Below are positions 1-6,791 of a stretch of 7,879 nt of DNA, in pieces. The notes under the pieces were generated by a model. The model was not told where the DNA came from and did not search any database. It saw only the letters and a list, made by a program, of their open reading frames with translations. The DNA lies in contig JAUIKP010000139.1 of the NCBI GenBank assembly GCA_030430725.1, positions 1-7,879 on the forward strand. Reading direction: 5' to 3'. Source of the DNA: Nitrospiria bacterium. Its GTDB lineage: Bacteria; Nitrospirota; Nitrospiria; Nitrospirales; UBA8639. Positions within the stretch are counted from its first letter, which is position 1. Every line of letters begins with the position of its first letter. The translations under genes and the position numbers were made by a program.

Positions 1-243
1 TTTCGAATTTTTCTACTTCTAGTCACCCACCCCTGTGATTTCATCGGTTTATTTGCCGGTATTTTGAAGCGTAGGTAATTTTGGTTCGTTATGAATGTGA
101 GGATTTCATGCTGAGAGATTTGGTAGCGTAGCCTTGAAAACATAGGTGTTACCGGAGGCAGGATTGGTTTTGAAATTCCAAATCGGTCAAACTTTTCCAG
201 GTGCAGAGGCAACGATAATCTGGACTAAGATCGATTGTTTATC
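1..243. other. Leader region upstream of wzm, no gene seen
   Basis: This stretch has no open frame longer than a few codons that looks like a gene. It probably holds the 5' untranslated leader, and perhaps the promoter, of the export operon. I could not find a convincing -35/-10 pair: TTGAAG at 64-69 and TTGAAA at 134-139 resemble -35 boxes, but neither has a good -10 at 16-18 bases. A partial ops-like element is at 122-129. Two tiny frames exist (91-114 and 108-131, 7 codons each plus stop); the second has GAGG five bases before its ATG. I see no tRNA, terminator with a T tract, or clear inverted repeat here. Confidence 0.5.
122..129 (+). promoter_or_regulatory. Partial ops/JUMPstart-like element
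   Basis: The sequence GGTAGCGT lies about 115 bases before the wzm start. It equals the downstream part of the E. coli ops element (GGCGGTAGCGTG), which pauses RNA polymerase and recruits the NusG paralogue RfaH in leaders of O-antigen, capsule and LPS operons. Position and strand fit that role. Against it, the upstream GGC of ops is replaced by TTT and the base after the match is A rather than G, so both outer guanines of the pause signal are lost. This may be a diverged site for an RfaH-like factor or chance. Confidence 0.2.
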
Positions 244-1059
244 ATGAATAATACTTACAGCCCTTTTGCACCATTGATCTGTGCCTGGCAGCATAGAACC
301 TTGATTGCTCGCCTTGCCAAGCGGGAGATCGATGCTCGTTATCGAGGGTCGATGCTTGGGGTTATCTGGGCCTTTGTCGTCCCGTTACTAATGCTGGGGG
401 TTTATACCTTTGTCTTTTCGGTTGTGTTTCGGATTCGATGGGAGGTGCCTATGGAGGAAAACGGCGCCTTTGCTCTGTTATTATTTTCCGGGTTGATTAT
501 TTTTAATCTGTTTTCAGAATGCGTTACGCGTGCTCCTGGTCTTATGCTCGAAAATGTGTCGTATATCAAAAAGGTGGTGTTTCCTCTGGAAATAATGCCT
601 TGGGTGTCCATGCAGGTTGCACTTTTTAATGCTACCGTGAGTCTTTTGATTTTGTTGGTTTTTTACCTCATAGTCCACGGTCTTCCACCCATCACCGTAT
701 TGCTGTTACCTGTGGTCCTTTTTCCCTTTGTGCTATTGCTTGTAGGGTTAGGTTGGTTTCTGGCTTCCATGGGGGTGTTTCTGCGTGATGTCCAGCCGTT
801 GGTAGGCGTGATGACCACGATGATGATGTTTCTCAGTCCTATTTTTTACCCTCTTTCGGCTATTCCTGAAACATACCGAGGATTGATTCAGCTCAATCCC
901 TTGACTCCTGTCCTGAATGCGTCGAAATCCGTCATTTTTTGGGGACAAATGCCGGAATGGGTAGACTGGTTCTTGTATACGGTAGTTTTTTGGATGGTAG
1001 GGTGGTTGGGCTTTGCATGGTTCCAAAAAACTCGAAAAGGATTTGCTGATGTCGTCTGA
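244..1059 (+). CDS. wzm: Polysaccharide ABC exporter permease (Wzm type)
   Basis: This is the inner-membrane channel subunit of an ABC-2 type exporter that moves undecaprenyl-pyrophosphate-linked polysaccharide (O-antigen, teichoic-acid-like or capsule glycan) to the periplasm. The product is 271 residues, normal for Wzm/TagG proteins. A cytoplasmic N-terminus carries the family hallmark KREIDARYRGSMLGVIW (residues 26-42), followed by about six membrane segments near 38-62, 75-94, 121-145, 149-177, 183-205 and 242-260. The FLSPIFYPLSAIP stretch (196-208) is also typical. I chose ATG 244; an in-frame TTG at 235 would add three residues, and a stop at 226-228 excludes longer forms. Neither start has a good Shine-Dalgarno sequence. 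Its last 11 bases overlap the ATPase gene, so the two are surely co-translated. The exact substrate cannot be read from the permease. Confidence 0.93.
   Translation: MNNTYSPFAPLICAWQHRTLIARLAKREIDARYRGSMLGVIWAFVVPLLMLGVYTFVFSVVFRIRWEVPMEENGAFALLLFSGLIIFNLFSECVTRAPGLMLENVSYIKKVVFPLEIMPWVSMQVALFNATVSLLILLVFYLIVHGLPPITVLLLPVVLFPFVLLLVGLGWFLASMGVFLRDVQPLVGVMTTMMMFLSPIFYPLSAIPETYRGLIQLNPLTPVLNASKSVIFWGQMPEWVDWFLYTVVFWMVGWLGFAWFQKTRKGFADVV
1037..1041 (+). promoter_or_regulatory. Ribosome binding site deciding the wzt start
   Basis: AAGGA lies inside the end of wzm, seven bases before ATG 1049. It supports that start over the upstream in-frame ATG at 1013, which is deep inside wzm and would add 12 residues before the usual N-terminus. 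Confidence 0.7.
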
Positions 1060-2401
1060 TCCGGCTATACGCGTCCAAGGACTTGGGAAGGCCTATCAGA
1101 TTTTTCGAAAGCCTGAGGATCGGTTAAAACAGATGTTATGGAGGGGGCACCGACAGTTCTATGAAGAGTTTTGGGGTCTCCAAGGAGTGGACCTGACCGT
1201 GTATCGAGGAGAAACGGTAGGAATTATCGGTCGAAATGGTTCGGGGAAGTCGACGTTTTTGCAATTGGTGTGTGGCACGCTAGCGCCGACCTGTGGGGAA
1301 TTGACGGTCAAGGGCCGGGTCGCGGCGTTGCTGGAATTGGGTTCAAGTTTTAATCCTGAATTTACCGGCAAGGAAAATGTATATTTAGCTGCTTCCATTC
1401 TTGGTCTGACTAATGAACAGATCGATGCCCGGTACGAATCCATAACGGAATTTGCCGCTATTGGAGACTTTATCAATCATCCAGTCAAAATTTTTTCGAG
1501 TGGAATGTACGCCCGGTTGGCATTTTCCCTGGTCGCTCATGTGGATGCCGATATTCTGATTATCGATGAGATTCTTGCCGTGGGTGATGCGGCGTTCACT
1601 CAAAAATGTATGCGCTTTCTTCATCAATTCAGGGAAAAAGGTACGCTTCTGTTTGTCTCCCATGATACGGCTTCGGTCACCAATCTTTGTAACCGAGTTG
1701 TTTGGCTCGAGAATGGGGTTGTCAGGGAAATCGGTCCCGCAAAAGAGGTTTGTCATAATTTTCTCGCTGCGTTGTATCACGAGCAGGAAAATGCAAACAC
1801 CTTCCGGATTGGCGGAAGCCGCAAAGCCCCAACAGATCGATCCATGCGGGTGAAAGATCCACGGAGTGAGATGTTAAAGAACTCTTCGCATCGCAATGAG
1901 TTGGAGATATTTGATTTTGATCCGAATGCTCCGTGGTTTGGTGAGCGTGGAGCCAGTATTTGCGAAGTGGCACTTTCCGACCAACATGGCTCTCTCCTGA
2001 CAACGTTAGATGGTGGAGAGGAAGTTACGTTGACCATCCGGTGTGTGTCGGAACAACCCTTACTGAGGCCCATTCTTGGATTTTACGTGAAGGATCGATT
2101 GGGGCAGTATTTGTTTGGCGACAATACGTTTCTGATGTATCGGAACGTCGATCGCTCCATTGAAAAGGGGCAACAATTTCACGCGATATTTCGTTTTCAG
2201 TTACCGTATCTCCCAACCGGTGATTATTCGGTGATTGCGGCGATAGCGGAGGGGACACCGGAGAATCATGCTCTTCATCATTGGATCGATGATGCCCTGT
2301 TTTTCCGAGTACACTCGAGTCATGTTCTACGGGGACTTATTGGCATTCCGATGTTGGCAATTGAATTTGAATCCTCCGGAATGCGCTTGCCCTCATCGTG
2401 A
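1049..2401 (+). CDS. wzt: Polysaccharide ABC exporter ATPase with glycan-binding C-domain (Wzt type)
   Basis: This cytoplasmic ATPase drives Wzm. The product has 450 residues. The nucleotide-binding domain spans roughly 7-245: Walker A GRNGSGKST (61-69), ABC signature FSSGMYARL (149-157), Walker B ILIIDE (169-174, catalytic E174) followed by a D-loop, and switch His205. The FWGLQGVDL and GRVAALLELGSSFNPEFTGKEN-like region (89-110) is typical of the Wzt/TagH/KpsT branch. After a linker (about 246-290), residues 291-445 look like a Wzt C-terminal beta-sandwich domain, with LDGGEEVTLTI, GFYVKDRLGQYLFGDNT and LPTGDYSV motifs. In E. coli O8/O9a this domain binds the modified non-reducing end of the chain and couples export to chain termination. 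The domain's presence suggests the same logic here (inference), which fits the neighbouring methyltransferases. The start overlaps wzm by 11 bases with a good ribosome binding site. Confidence 0.95.
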   Translation: MSSDPAIRVQGLGKAYQIFRKPEDRLKQMLWRGHRQFYEEFWGLQGVDLTVYRGETVGIIGRNGSGKSTFLQLVCGTLAPTCGELTVKGRVAALLELGSSFNPEFTGKENVYLAASILGLTNEQIDARYESITEFAAIGDFINHPVKIFSSGMYARLAFSLVAHVDADILIIDEILAVGDAAFTQKCMRFLHQFREKGTLLFVSHDTASVTNLCNRVVWLENGVVREIGPAKEVCHNFLAALYHEQENANTFRIGGSRKAPTDRSMRVKDPRSEMLKNSSHRNELEIFDFDPNAPWFGERGASICEVALSDQHGSLLTTLDGGEEVTLTIRCVSEQPLLRPILGFYVKDRLGQYLFGDNTFLMYRNVDRSIEKGQQFHAIFRFQLPYLPTGDYSVIAAIAEGTPENHALHHWIDDALFFRVHSSHVLRGLIGIPMLAIEFESSGMRLPSS

Positions 2402-2574
2402 GAAGAACTCAGGAATACGAAAGGCGTGCTGTGCTGTTGTTGTCCGGTAGAAACTCATTTTTGTAGGGTTTTTGGGTGAAGCCGTCATGTTAACCCCGGC
2501 TTGGTGTTGATCAATTTTCCTTAGAGCTAAATCATGAAAAACTTGAGGAGCAGATCTCACCCGGGAGGAGGCCA
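2402..2574. other. Gap between exporter and fusion gene
   Basis: This 173-base spacer is the longest gap between genes inside the block. It holds a 6-base-pair stem (AAGCCG 2479-2484 with CGGCTT 2497-2502, 12-base loop) with no T tract, so a weak terminator at best. It also holds the palindrome TTGATCAA (2507-2514), which overlaps a possible weak -35 (TTGATC) with TAAATC about 15 bases on as a poor -10. No credible small gene is seen. It could hold an internal promoter for the downstream genes, or be plain spacer. Confidence 0.4.
2563..2571 (+). promoter_or_regulatory. Strong ribosome binding site of the fusion gene
   Basis: GGGAGGAGG ends three bases before ATG 2575 and its inner GGAGG is six bases away. 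This is the strongest Shine-Dalgarno sequence in the window, and it selects ATG 2575 over in-frame ATGs at 2599 and 2659. Confidence 0.75.
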
Positions 2575-5500
2575 ATGTTAGGGGACGAAGGACAGGGAAT
2601 GGATGTAAATCAATTCGATGCAACCCATCTGTCCAAAAGCGAAAGAACGCAGGAAATCATGGCTGATGAGACAGAACCGCCAAAGCTTCCCTGGACAGGC
2701 GAACGGTTTATTCCGGGGGTTATTGGAGATATTGAGCTAGAGCATTTGCATCGCTATTACCTCGCCCGTGAACTGGCTTTAGGAAAAGATGTGCTCGATA
2801 TCGCATGCGGGGAGGGGTATGGTTCCGCGCTGTTAGCTGAGGTTGCCAGGAGTGTCGTGGCCGTGGATGCCTCGGAGGAGGTTATACGGTATGCGGCTGA
2901 ACGCTATCAGCGTTCGAATGTCCAGTTTATGCAGGGAGGCTGTGGTCACATTCCTCTTCCTGATGCCAGCATGGACCTTATTGTGAGTTTTGAAACGCTT
3001 GAACACCATAATGAGCATCATGAAATGATGCGGGAATTTGTTCGAGTCTTACGCCCAGACGGCCTGGTCCTCATCTCCAGCCCGGATAAGGCTGAATATT
3101 CCGATAAACCACAGTTCGTCAATTCCTTTCATGTGAAGGAACTCTATTTTGAAGAGTTTCAAGAATTGTTGTTAAATTATTTCCAACATGCGCAATTTTA
3201 TGGCCAACGAGTCCGGTATGGATCATGTATTGGTCCGCTCCATAATGCCTCCACGCCCCCGGCTAACTTTCGGTTATCTCAAGGGCGAGCCCATAAGTTC
3301 CTGAGTATTCCTGAGCCTGTCTATTTCGTGGCCATCGTGGGGAACGGAGCGTTACCTGTCCTTCCGTCTGGAATATTTATTCCAGAGGTTCCCGAGTATT
3401 GGCATCAACACATGGCACTGCAGGCTGGTATTGAAGAACGCGATCAACAGCTTGGACATCTTCAAAGCCAGTTGATGAGTACCATGGCTGAACATGCTTG
3501 TGTCCTTGAGGAACGGGATCAACGTTTTGGCAGTCTGTATGCCCGATTGCTGATAAAAGAGGAAGAATTACGTCGCATGTATTCATCCTTGCTATGGCGA
3601 AACATCAGCAAAGTAAGGATCCTGAGGGAACGCCTGTGTCCAGAGGGTTCGTGGCGTGGAAGAGTTTGCGCAAGGCTTGTGCATTGGTTGAAAGGCTCAG
3701 ACCGCCCTGTAACTCCAAGTCGGCAATCAACTGGGCGGTTGCTTGATCGAGTTCTAACAAGTGCCAAATCCCTGTTGCCCGTTTCCCCTCACCGAAAACA
3801 TCAATTGGTGGCGTTTGTCTTTAGGCGGTTCGGTTCATTCTTTCAACAGACAGAAAGTTATCGTCGGTGGAAGGACAGGCAAATGCCTATCCTTCATGAA
3901 ACTGGAAATCGGCATTTTCCTCCTCAGAATCCTCCTCGTAAGCTGGTTTCTCTCATTCAGCTTGAGCCGGGTGGGATCACAACGCTTGTCCAGTCCTTCA
4001 ACTTCAGCGAGGTGGAACAGCCTTTGGTGTCCATTGTGATCCCTGTCTACAATCACGTGGAATACACGGTTTGTTGCTTGGCATCGCTTCTAAGATATGT
4101 GCCTCAGTGTAGTTTTGAGGTGATCATCGTTGACGATGGGTCTTATGATGAGACCTCCAATATTTTGTCTAACGTTAAGAATGTTCGCTATTGCAGGAAT
4201 GAGACGAACCTTGGATTTCTGCGTTCGTGCAATAGGGGGGCAACCTTGGCTCGCGGCCAATATCTGCTGATTCTGAATAATGACACGCAGGTACTTGAAG
4301 GATGGCTTGATGAATTAGTGAGCACGTTTCAAGAGCAACCAGAGGTTGGCCTTGTGGGTTCAAAATTGCTGTACCCCAATGGCACGCTCCAGGAAGCAGG
4401 AGCCATTATTAGGCCGGATGGTTCTGCGGAGCTCGTTGGCTTGAATGGGGATCCGGACGATCCTGAATTTAACGTGGTGCGAGAGGTTGACTATTGCTCA
4501 GGGGCCTGTCTGCTCATTAAAGCCGAGGTGTTTAAGACCTTGGGAGGATTCGATGAAATCTATGCGCCTGGTTATTGCGAAGATTCGGATTTAGCCTTCC
4601 GTGTGAGAAAGATGGGAATGAGGGTGTTCTATCAACCGCGTTCCGTGGTCGTTCACCATCTTAGTGTCAGTACCAATGATTCCAGCCACGAAAAAATGCC
4701 TCTGGTGGCTCGGAATGTCAGCACGTTTGTTCAACGATGGAGCGAAGAACTGAAGGGGCTGAACGAGGTTCGAGCGATCGCCTTTTTTCTTCCTCAATAT
4801 CACCCTATTCCTGAAAATGATCAGTGGTGGGGAAAGGGGTTTACGGAATGGACGAATGTCACGAAAGCTCGACCGAATTTCAAAGGTCATTATCAACCCC
4901 ATCTGCCTGCGGATTTAGGGTTTTATGATTTACGGATGCCTGAGGTACGAGACGAGCAGGCGCGGTTGGCTCGCCAGTATGGCATTTCGGCCTTCTGCTA
5001 TTACTATTATTGGTTTGCCGGAAAAAAGCTTCTGAACCGTCCCCTTGACGAAGTGCTCCAATCCGGTGCCCCGGATTTTCCGTTCTGCCTCTGTTGGGCC
5101 AATGAGAATTGGACGAGACGATGGGATGGGTGTGAGGAGGATATCCTTATCGCACAGAGGCATACCGAGGCGGATCATGCCGGCTTTATTGCGGAGATTG
5201 CCCCTGCGTTGCTGGATCCACGGTATGTTAGGATTCATGGAAAACCCTTGGTGATCGTGTATCGGCTCGGCCAACTCCCCGATCCAAGACGGACGGCAGA
5301 TTTGTGGCGGGAATTTTGTGTGCATGCAGGGGTTGGAGAAATTTACTTAGCCTATGTTCAGAGCTTTGAGCGTATGCCGATGGGAGATGATCCAAGTCTC
5401 TATGGATTTGATGCAGCTATTGAATTTCCGCCTCATCGGTATCCGGTGCAAGCCGAGCTCTCAGAACCCTTGATCAATCCTGAGTATCAGGGCGTGTTGT

Positions 5501-5844
5501 TTGACTATGTCCAGACAGCCGAAAACTTTATACGACGAACTTGGCCGTCCTACAAACTCTTTAAAGGCGTGATGCCTTCGTGGGACAATACCGCCCGTCG
5601 GCAAGATGTCTCCCATGTTTTTGTGGGTGCAACTCCCGAACGATACGAAAACTGGTTGCGACAGATCGTTGAACAGACACGGCGGCTGCACTTTGGCGAC
5701 GAACGGATTGTCTTTATTAATGCGTGGAATGAATGGGCCGAAGGAAATCACTTAGAACCTGATCGGGAATTCGGCCATCAATATCTGGAAGCCACCCAAA
5801 ACGGTCTAGGATTAAGGATGGATCGTGATCCTCCAAAAGCATAA
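2575..5844 (+). CDS. Methyltransferase / GT2 glycosyltransferase / WbsX fusion protein
   Basis: A 1089-residue cytoplasmic enzyme with three catalytic-looking parts. (1) Residues about 40-200 are a class I SAM methyltransferase: motif I VLDIACGEGYG (73-83), motif II VVAVDAS (94-100, ribose-binding D98), SFETLEHH (138-145) and VLRPDGLVLISSP (158-170). (2) Residues about 283-340 are charged and heptad-like, probably a short coiled coil; a basic linker follows to about 480. (3) Residues about 484-725 are a family-2 glycosyltransferase: VSIVIPVYN (485-493), IIVDDGS (517-523), metal-site-like NND (568-570) and GYCEDSDLAFR (666-676, ED as probable base). (4) Residues about 731-1075 are a WbsX domain (GH99-like): LPQYHPIPENDQWWGKGFTEW, CYYYYWF (808-814), WANENWTRRW (841-850) and NAWNEWAEG (1049-1057). 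WbsX domains are common in O-antigen clusters; their reaction is not well settled. It likely transfers, and perhaps methylates or trims, sugars of the exported glycan. The linkage and acceptor cannot be inferred. No frameshift is seen. Confidence 0.9.
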   Translation: MLGDEGQGMDVNQFDATHLSKSERTQEIMADETEPPKLPWTGERFIPGVIGDIELEHLHRYYLARELALGKDVLDIACGEGYGSALLAEVARSVVAVDASEEVIRYAAERYQRSNVQFMQGGCGHIPLPDASMDLIVSFETLEHHNEHHEMMREFVRVLRPDGLVLISSPDKAEYSDKPQFVNSFHVKELYFEEFQELLLNYFQHAQFYGQRVRYGSCIGPLHNASTPPANFRLSQGRAHKFLSIPEPVYFVAIVGNGALPVLPSGIFIPEVPEYWHQHMALQAGIEERDQQLGHLQSQLMSTMAEHACVLEERDQRFGSLYARLLIKEEELRRMYSSLLWRNISKVRILRERLCPEGSWRGRVCARLVHWLKGSDRPVTPSRQSTGRLLDRVLTSAKSLLPVSPHRKHQLVAFVFRRFGSFFQQTESYRRWKDRQMPILHETGNRHFPPQNPPRKLVSLIQLEPGGITTLVQSFNFSEVEQPLVSIVIPVYNHVEYTVCCLASLLRYVPQCSFEVIIVDDGSYDETSNILSNVKNVRYCRNETNLGFLRSCNRGATLARGQYLLILNNDTQVLEGWLDELVSTFQEQPEVGLVGSKLLYPNGTLQEAGAIIRPDGSAELVGLNGDPDDPEFNVVREVDYCSGACLLIKAEVFKTLGGFDEIYAPGYCEDSDLAFRVRKMGMRVFYQPRSVVVHHLSVSTNDSSHEKMPLVARNVSTFVQRWSEELKGLNEVRAIAFFLPQYHPIPENDQWWGKGFTEWTNVTKARPNFKGHYQPHLPADLGFYDLRMPEVRDEQARLARQYGISAFCYYYYWFAGKKLLNRPLDEVLQSGAPDFPFCLCWANENWTRRWDGCEEDILIAQRHTEADHAGFIAEIAPALLDPRYVRIHGKPLVIVYRLGQLPDPRRTADLWREFCVHAGVGEIYLAYVQSFERMPMGDDPSLYGFDAAIEFPPHRYPVQAELSEPLINPEYQGVLFDYVQTAENFIRRTWPSYKLFKGVMPSWDNTARRQDVSHVFVGATPERYENWLRQIVEQTRRLHFGDERIVFINAWNEWAEGNHLEPDREFGHQYLEATQNGLGLRMDRDPPKA

Positions 5845-5846
5845 CT

Positions 5847-6701
5847 ATGTTTACGTGGTTCAATGGAAAACATGATTTTCTGCAATACGTGACTCAGATT
5901 AAATCGTACCAACTGGAAGCCGAGCGATACCTTTCTTTGCAACAGGAGGTTCCCGGGTATTGTGGGGCCTGTCGAAGAGTGAGGAATTTCACGGTGAACA
6001 GTGGGGTCTATTTCGGGACTCTCCCGAATCTCAGGGAGGGATTGGTCTGTGAGTGTGGGTTGTCCAATCGCAACCGATTAATCTATTCAGCGGTGGCTTT
6101 GGAAGTCGAAGATCATGCTGATGTGCAGATAGCGATATTGGAACGAATCTCAATTTTATATAAACGTCTTCAGGAAACCTTCCCCGAGATTATCGGGTCT
6201 GAATATATTGGAGAGAGAGTTCAGGGTGGAACCGTTCATACTGTAAGCGGGATCTCTGTCCGGCATGAGTCCATCACGGAATTGTCCTTTTCAAAGTGTT
6301 CGCTTGATGTCATTGTTCATAATGACGTGCTTGAGCATGTGTTTGACTATAAAAAAGCCTTGGAAGAACTGTATCGCGTACTGAGGAAGGGTGGAACACT
6401 CATTTTTACCTGCCCCTTTTTCTTTAGGCTGGAGCGTGAACTCCAAAAAGCCAGGATCTTGGCTGATGGGTCTCTAGAGCTTTTAATGGAGCCTGAGTAC
6501 CATGGTGATCCAATTAACGCCCAGGGAGCATTGACCTTTTATCACTATGGATGGGGATTGTTGGATGATTTGGTCCGGTGCGGTTTTCGCGATGTTCGTG
6601 TTGGTGTCAATTACGATGTGTTTGCTGGATTGGTCTCGAATAACCATCCGGAGTATGAATATGGCAATATGCTCCCCCTTATTATTCGTGCGGTGAAGTA
6701 G
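5847..6701 (+). CDS. Methyltransferase-like protein with cysteine cluster
   Basis: A 284-residue soluble protein, probably a SAM-dependent methyltransferase of a type found in glycan clusters. The N-terminal part has a CxxC (C39, C42) and a CxC (C68, C70), arranged like a small zinc ribbon. The Rossmann-like part follows: a strand and helix at 94-122 where motif I is expected, then LDVIVHNDVLEHV (153-165), the classic motif-IV/post-II region, and YRVLRKGGTLIFTCPF (176-191). The odd point is that the motif I position reads ILERISILYKRL, without the glycine-rich DxGxG loop; GSEY (117-120) could supply the acidic strand-2 end. So SAM binding is either by a variant loop or lost. It starts two bases after the fusion gene with no good Shine-Dalgarno, indicating translational coupling. 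The likely role is methylation of a sugar, or a non-catalytic partner of the fusion protein's methyltransferase. Confidence 0.78.
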   Translation: MFTWFNGKHDFLQYVTQIKSYQLEAERYLSLQQEVPGYCGACRRVRNFTVNSGVYFGTLPNLREGLVCECGLSNRNRLIYSAVALEVEDHADVQIAILERISILYKRLQETFPEIIGSEYIGERVQGGTVHTVSGISVRHESITELSFSKCSLDVIVHNDVLEHVFDYKKALEELYRVLRKGGTLIFTCPFFFRLERELQKARILADGSLELLMEPEYHGDPINAQGALTFYHYGWGLLDDLVRCGFRDVRVGVNYDVFAGLVSNNHPEYEYGNMLPLIIRAVK

Positions 6702-6776
6702 AGGCTTTTCAATCTGGCGGATTGTGATTCGTGTCTGATGAGTAATCAGGGATGGCAAAGATTTCATCATTCCTTC

Positions 6777-6783
6777 AGGAGAG
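6777..6783 (+). promoter_or_regulatory. Ribosome binding site deciding the PhyH start
   Basis: AGGAGAG lies eight bases before ATG 6792, good spacing. The alternative in-frame ATG at 6738 has no Shine-Dalgarno match in the preceding 20 bases, so the downstream start is preferred. Confidence 0.6.
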
Positions 6784-6791
6784 TCCTTCGC

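Noticed and set aside
1013..1048. Longer wzt start at ATG 1013
   Set aside because: It adds residues encoded inside wzm without a ribosome binding site, while ATG 1049 has AAGGA at seven bases.
1385..1780. Minus-strand 131-codon frame inside wzt
   Set aside because: It covers the ABC signature and Walker B coding region on the opposite strand; no motif or plausible start of its own.
2479..2502. Stem-loop after wzt as a rho-independent terminator
   Set aside because: The stem has only six pairs with a 12-base loop, and no T tract follows.
4930..5325. Minus-strand 131-codon frame inside the WbsX region
   Set aside because: The + strand carries clear conserved motifs (CYYYYWF, WANENW) across the same bases, so the antisense frame is a by-product.
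2575..5844. Fusion gene as an artefact of a frameshift or assembly join
   Set aside because: The frame is continuous, linkers between domains are ordinary, and each domain has its complete motifs; no sign of a broken joint.
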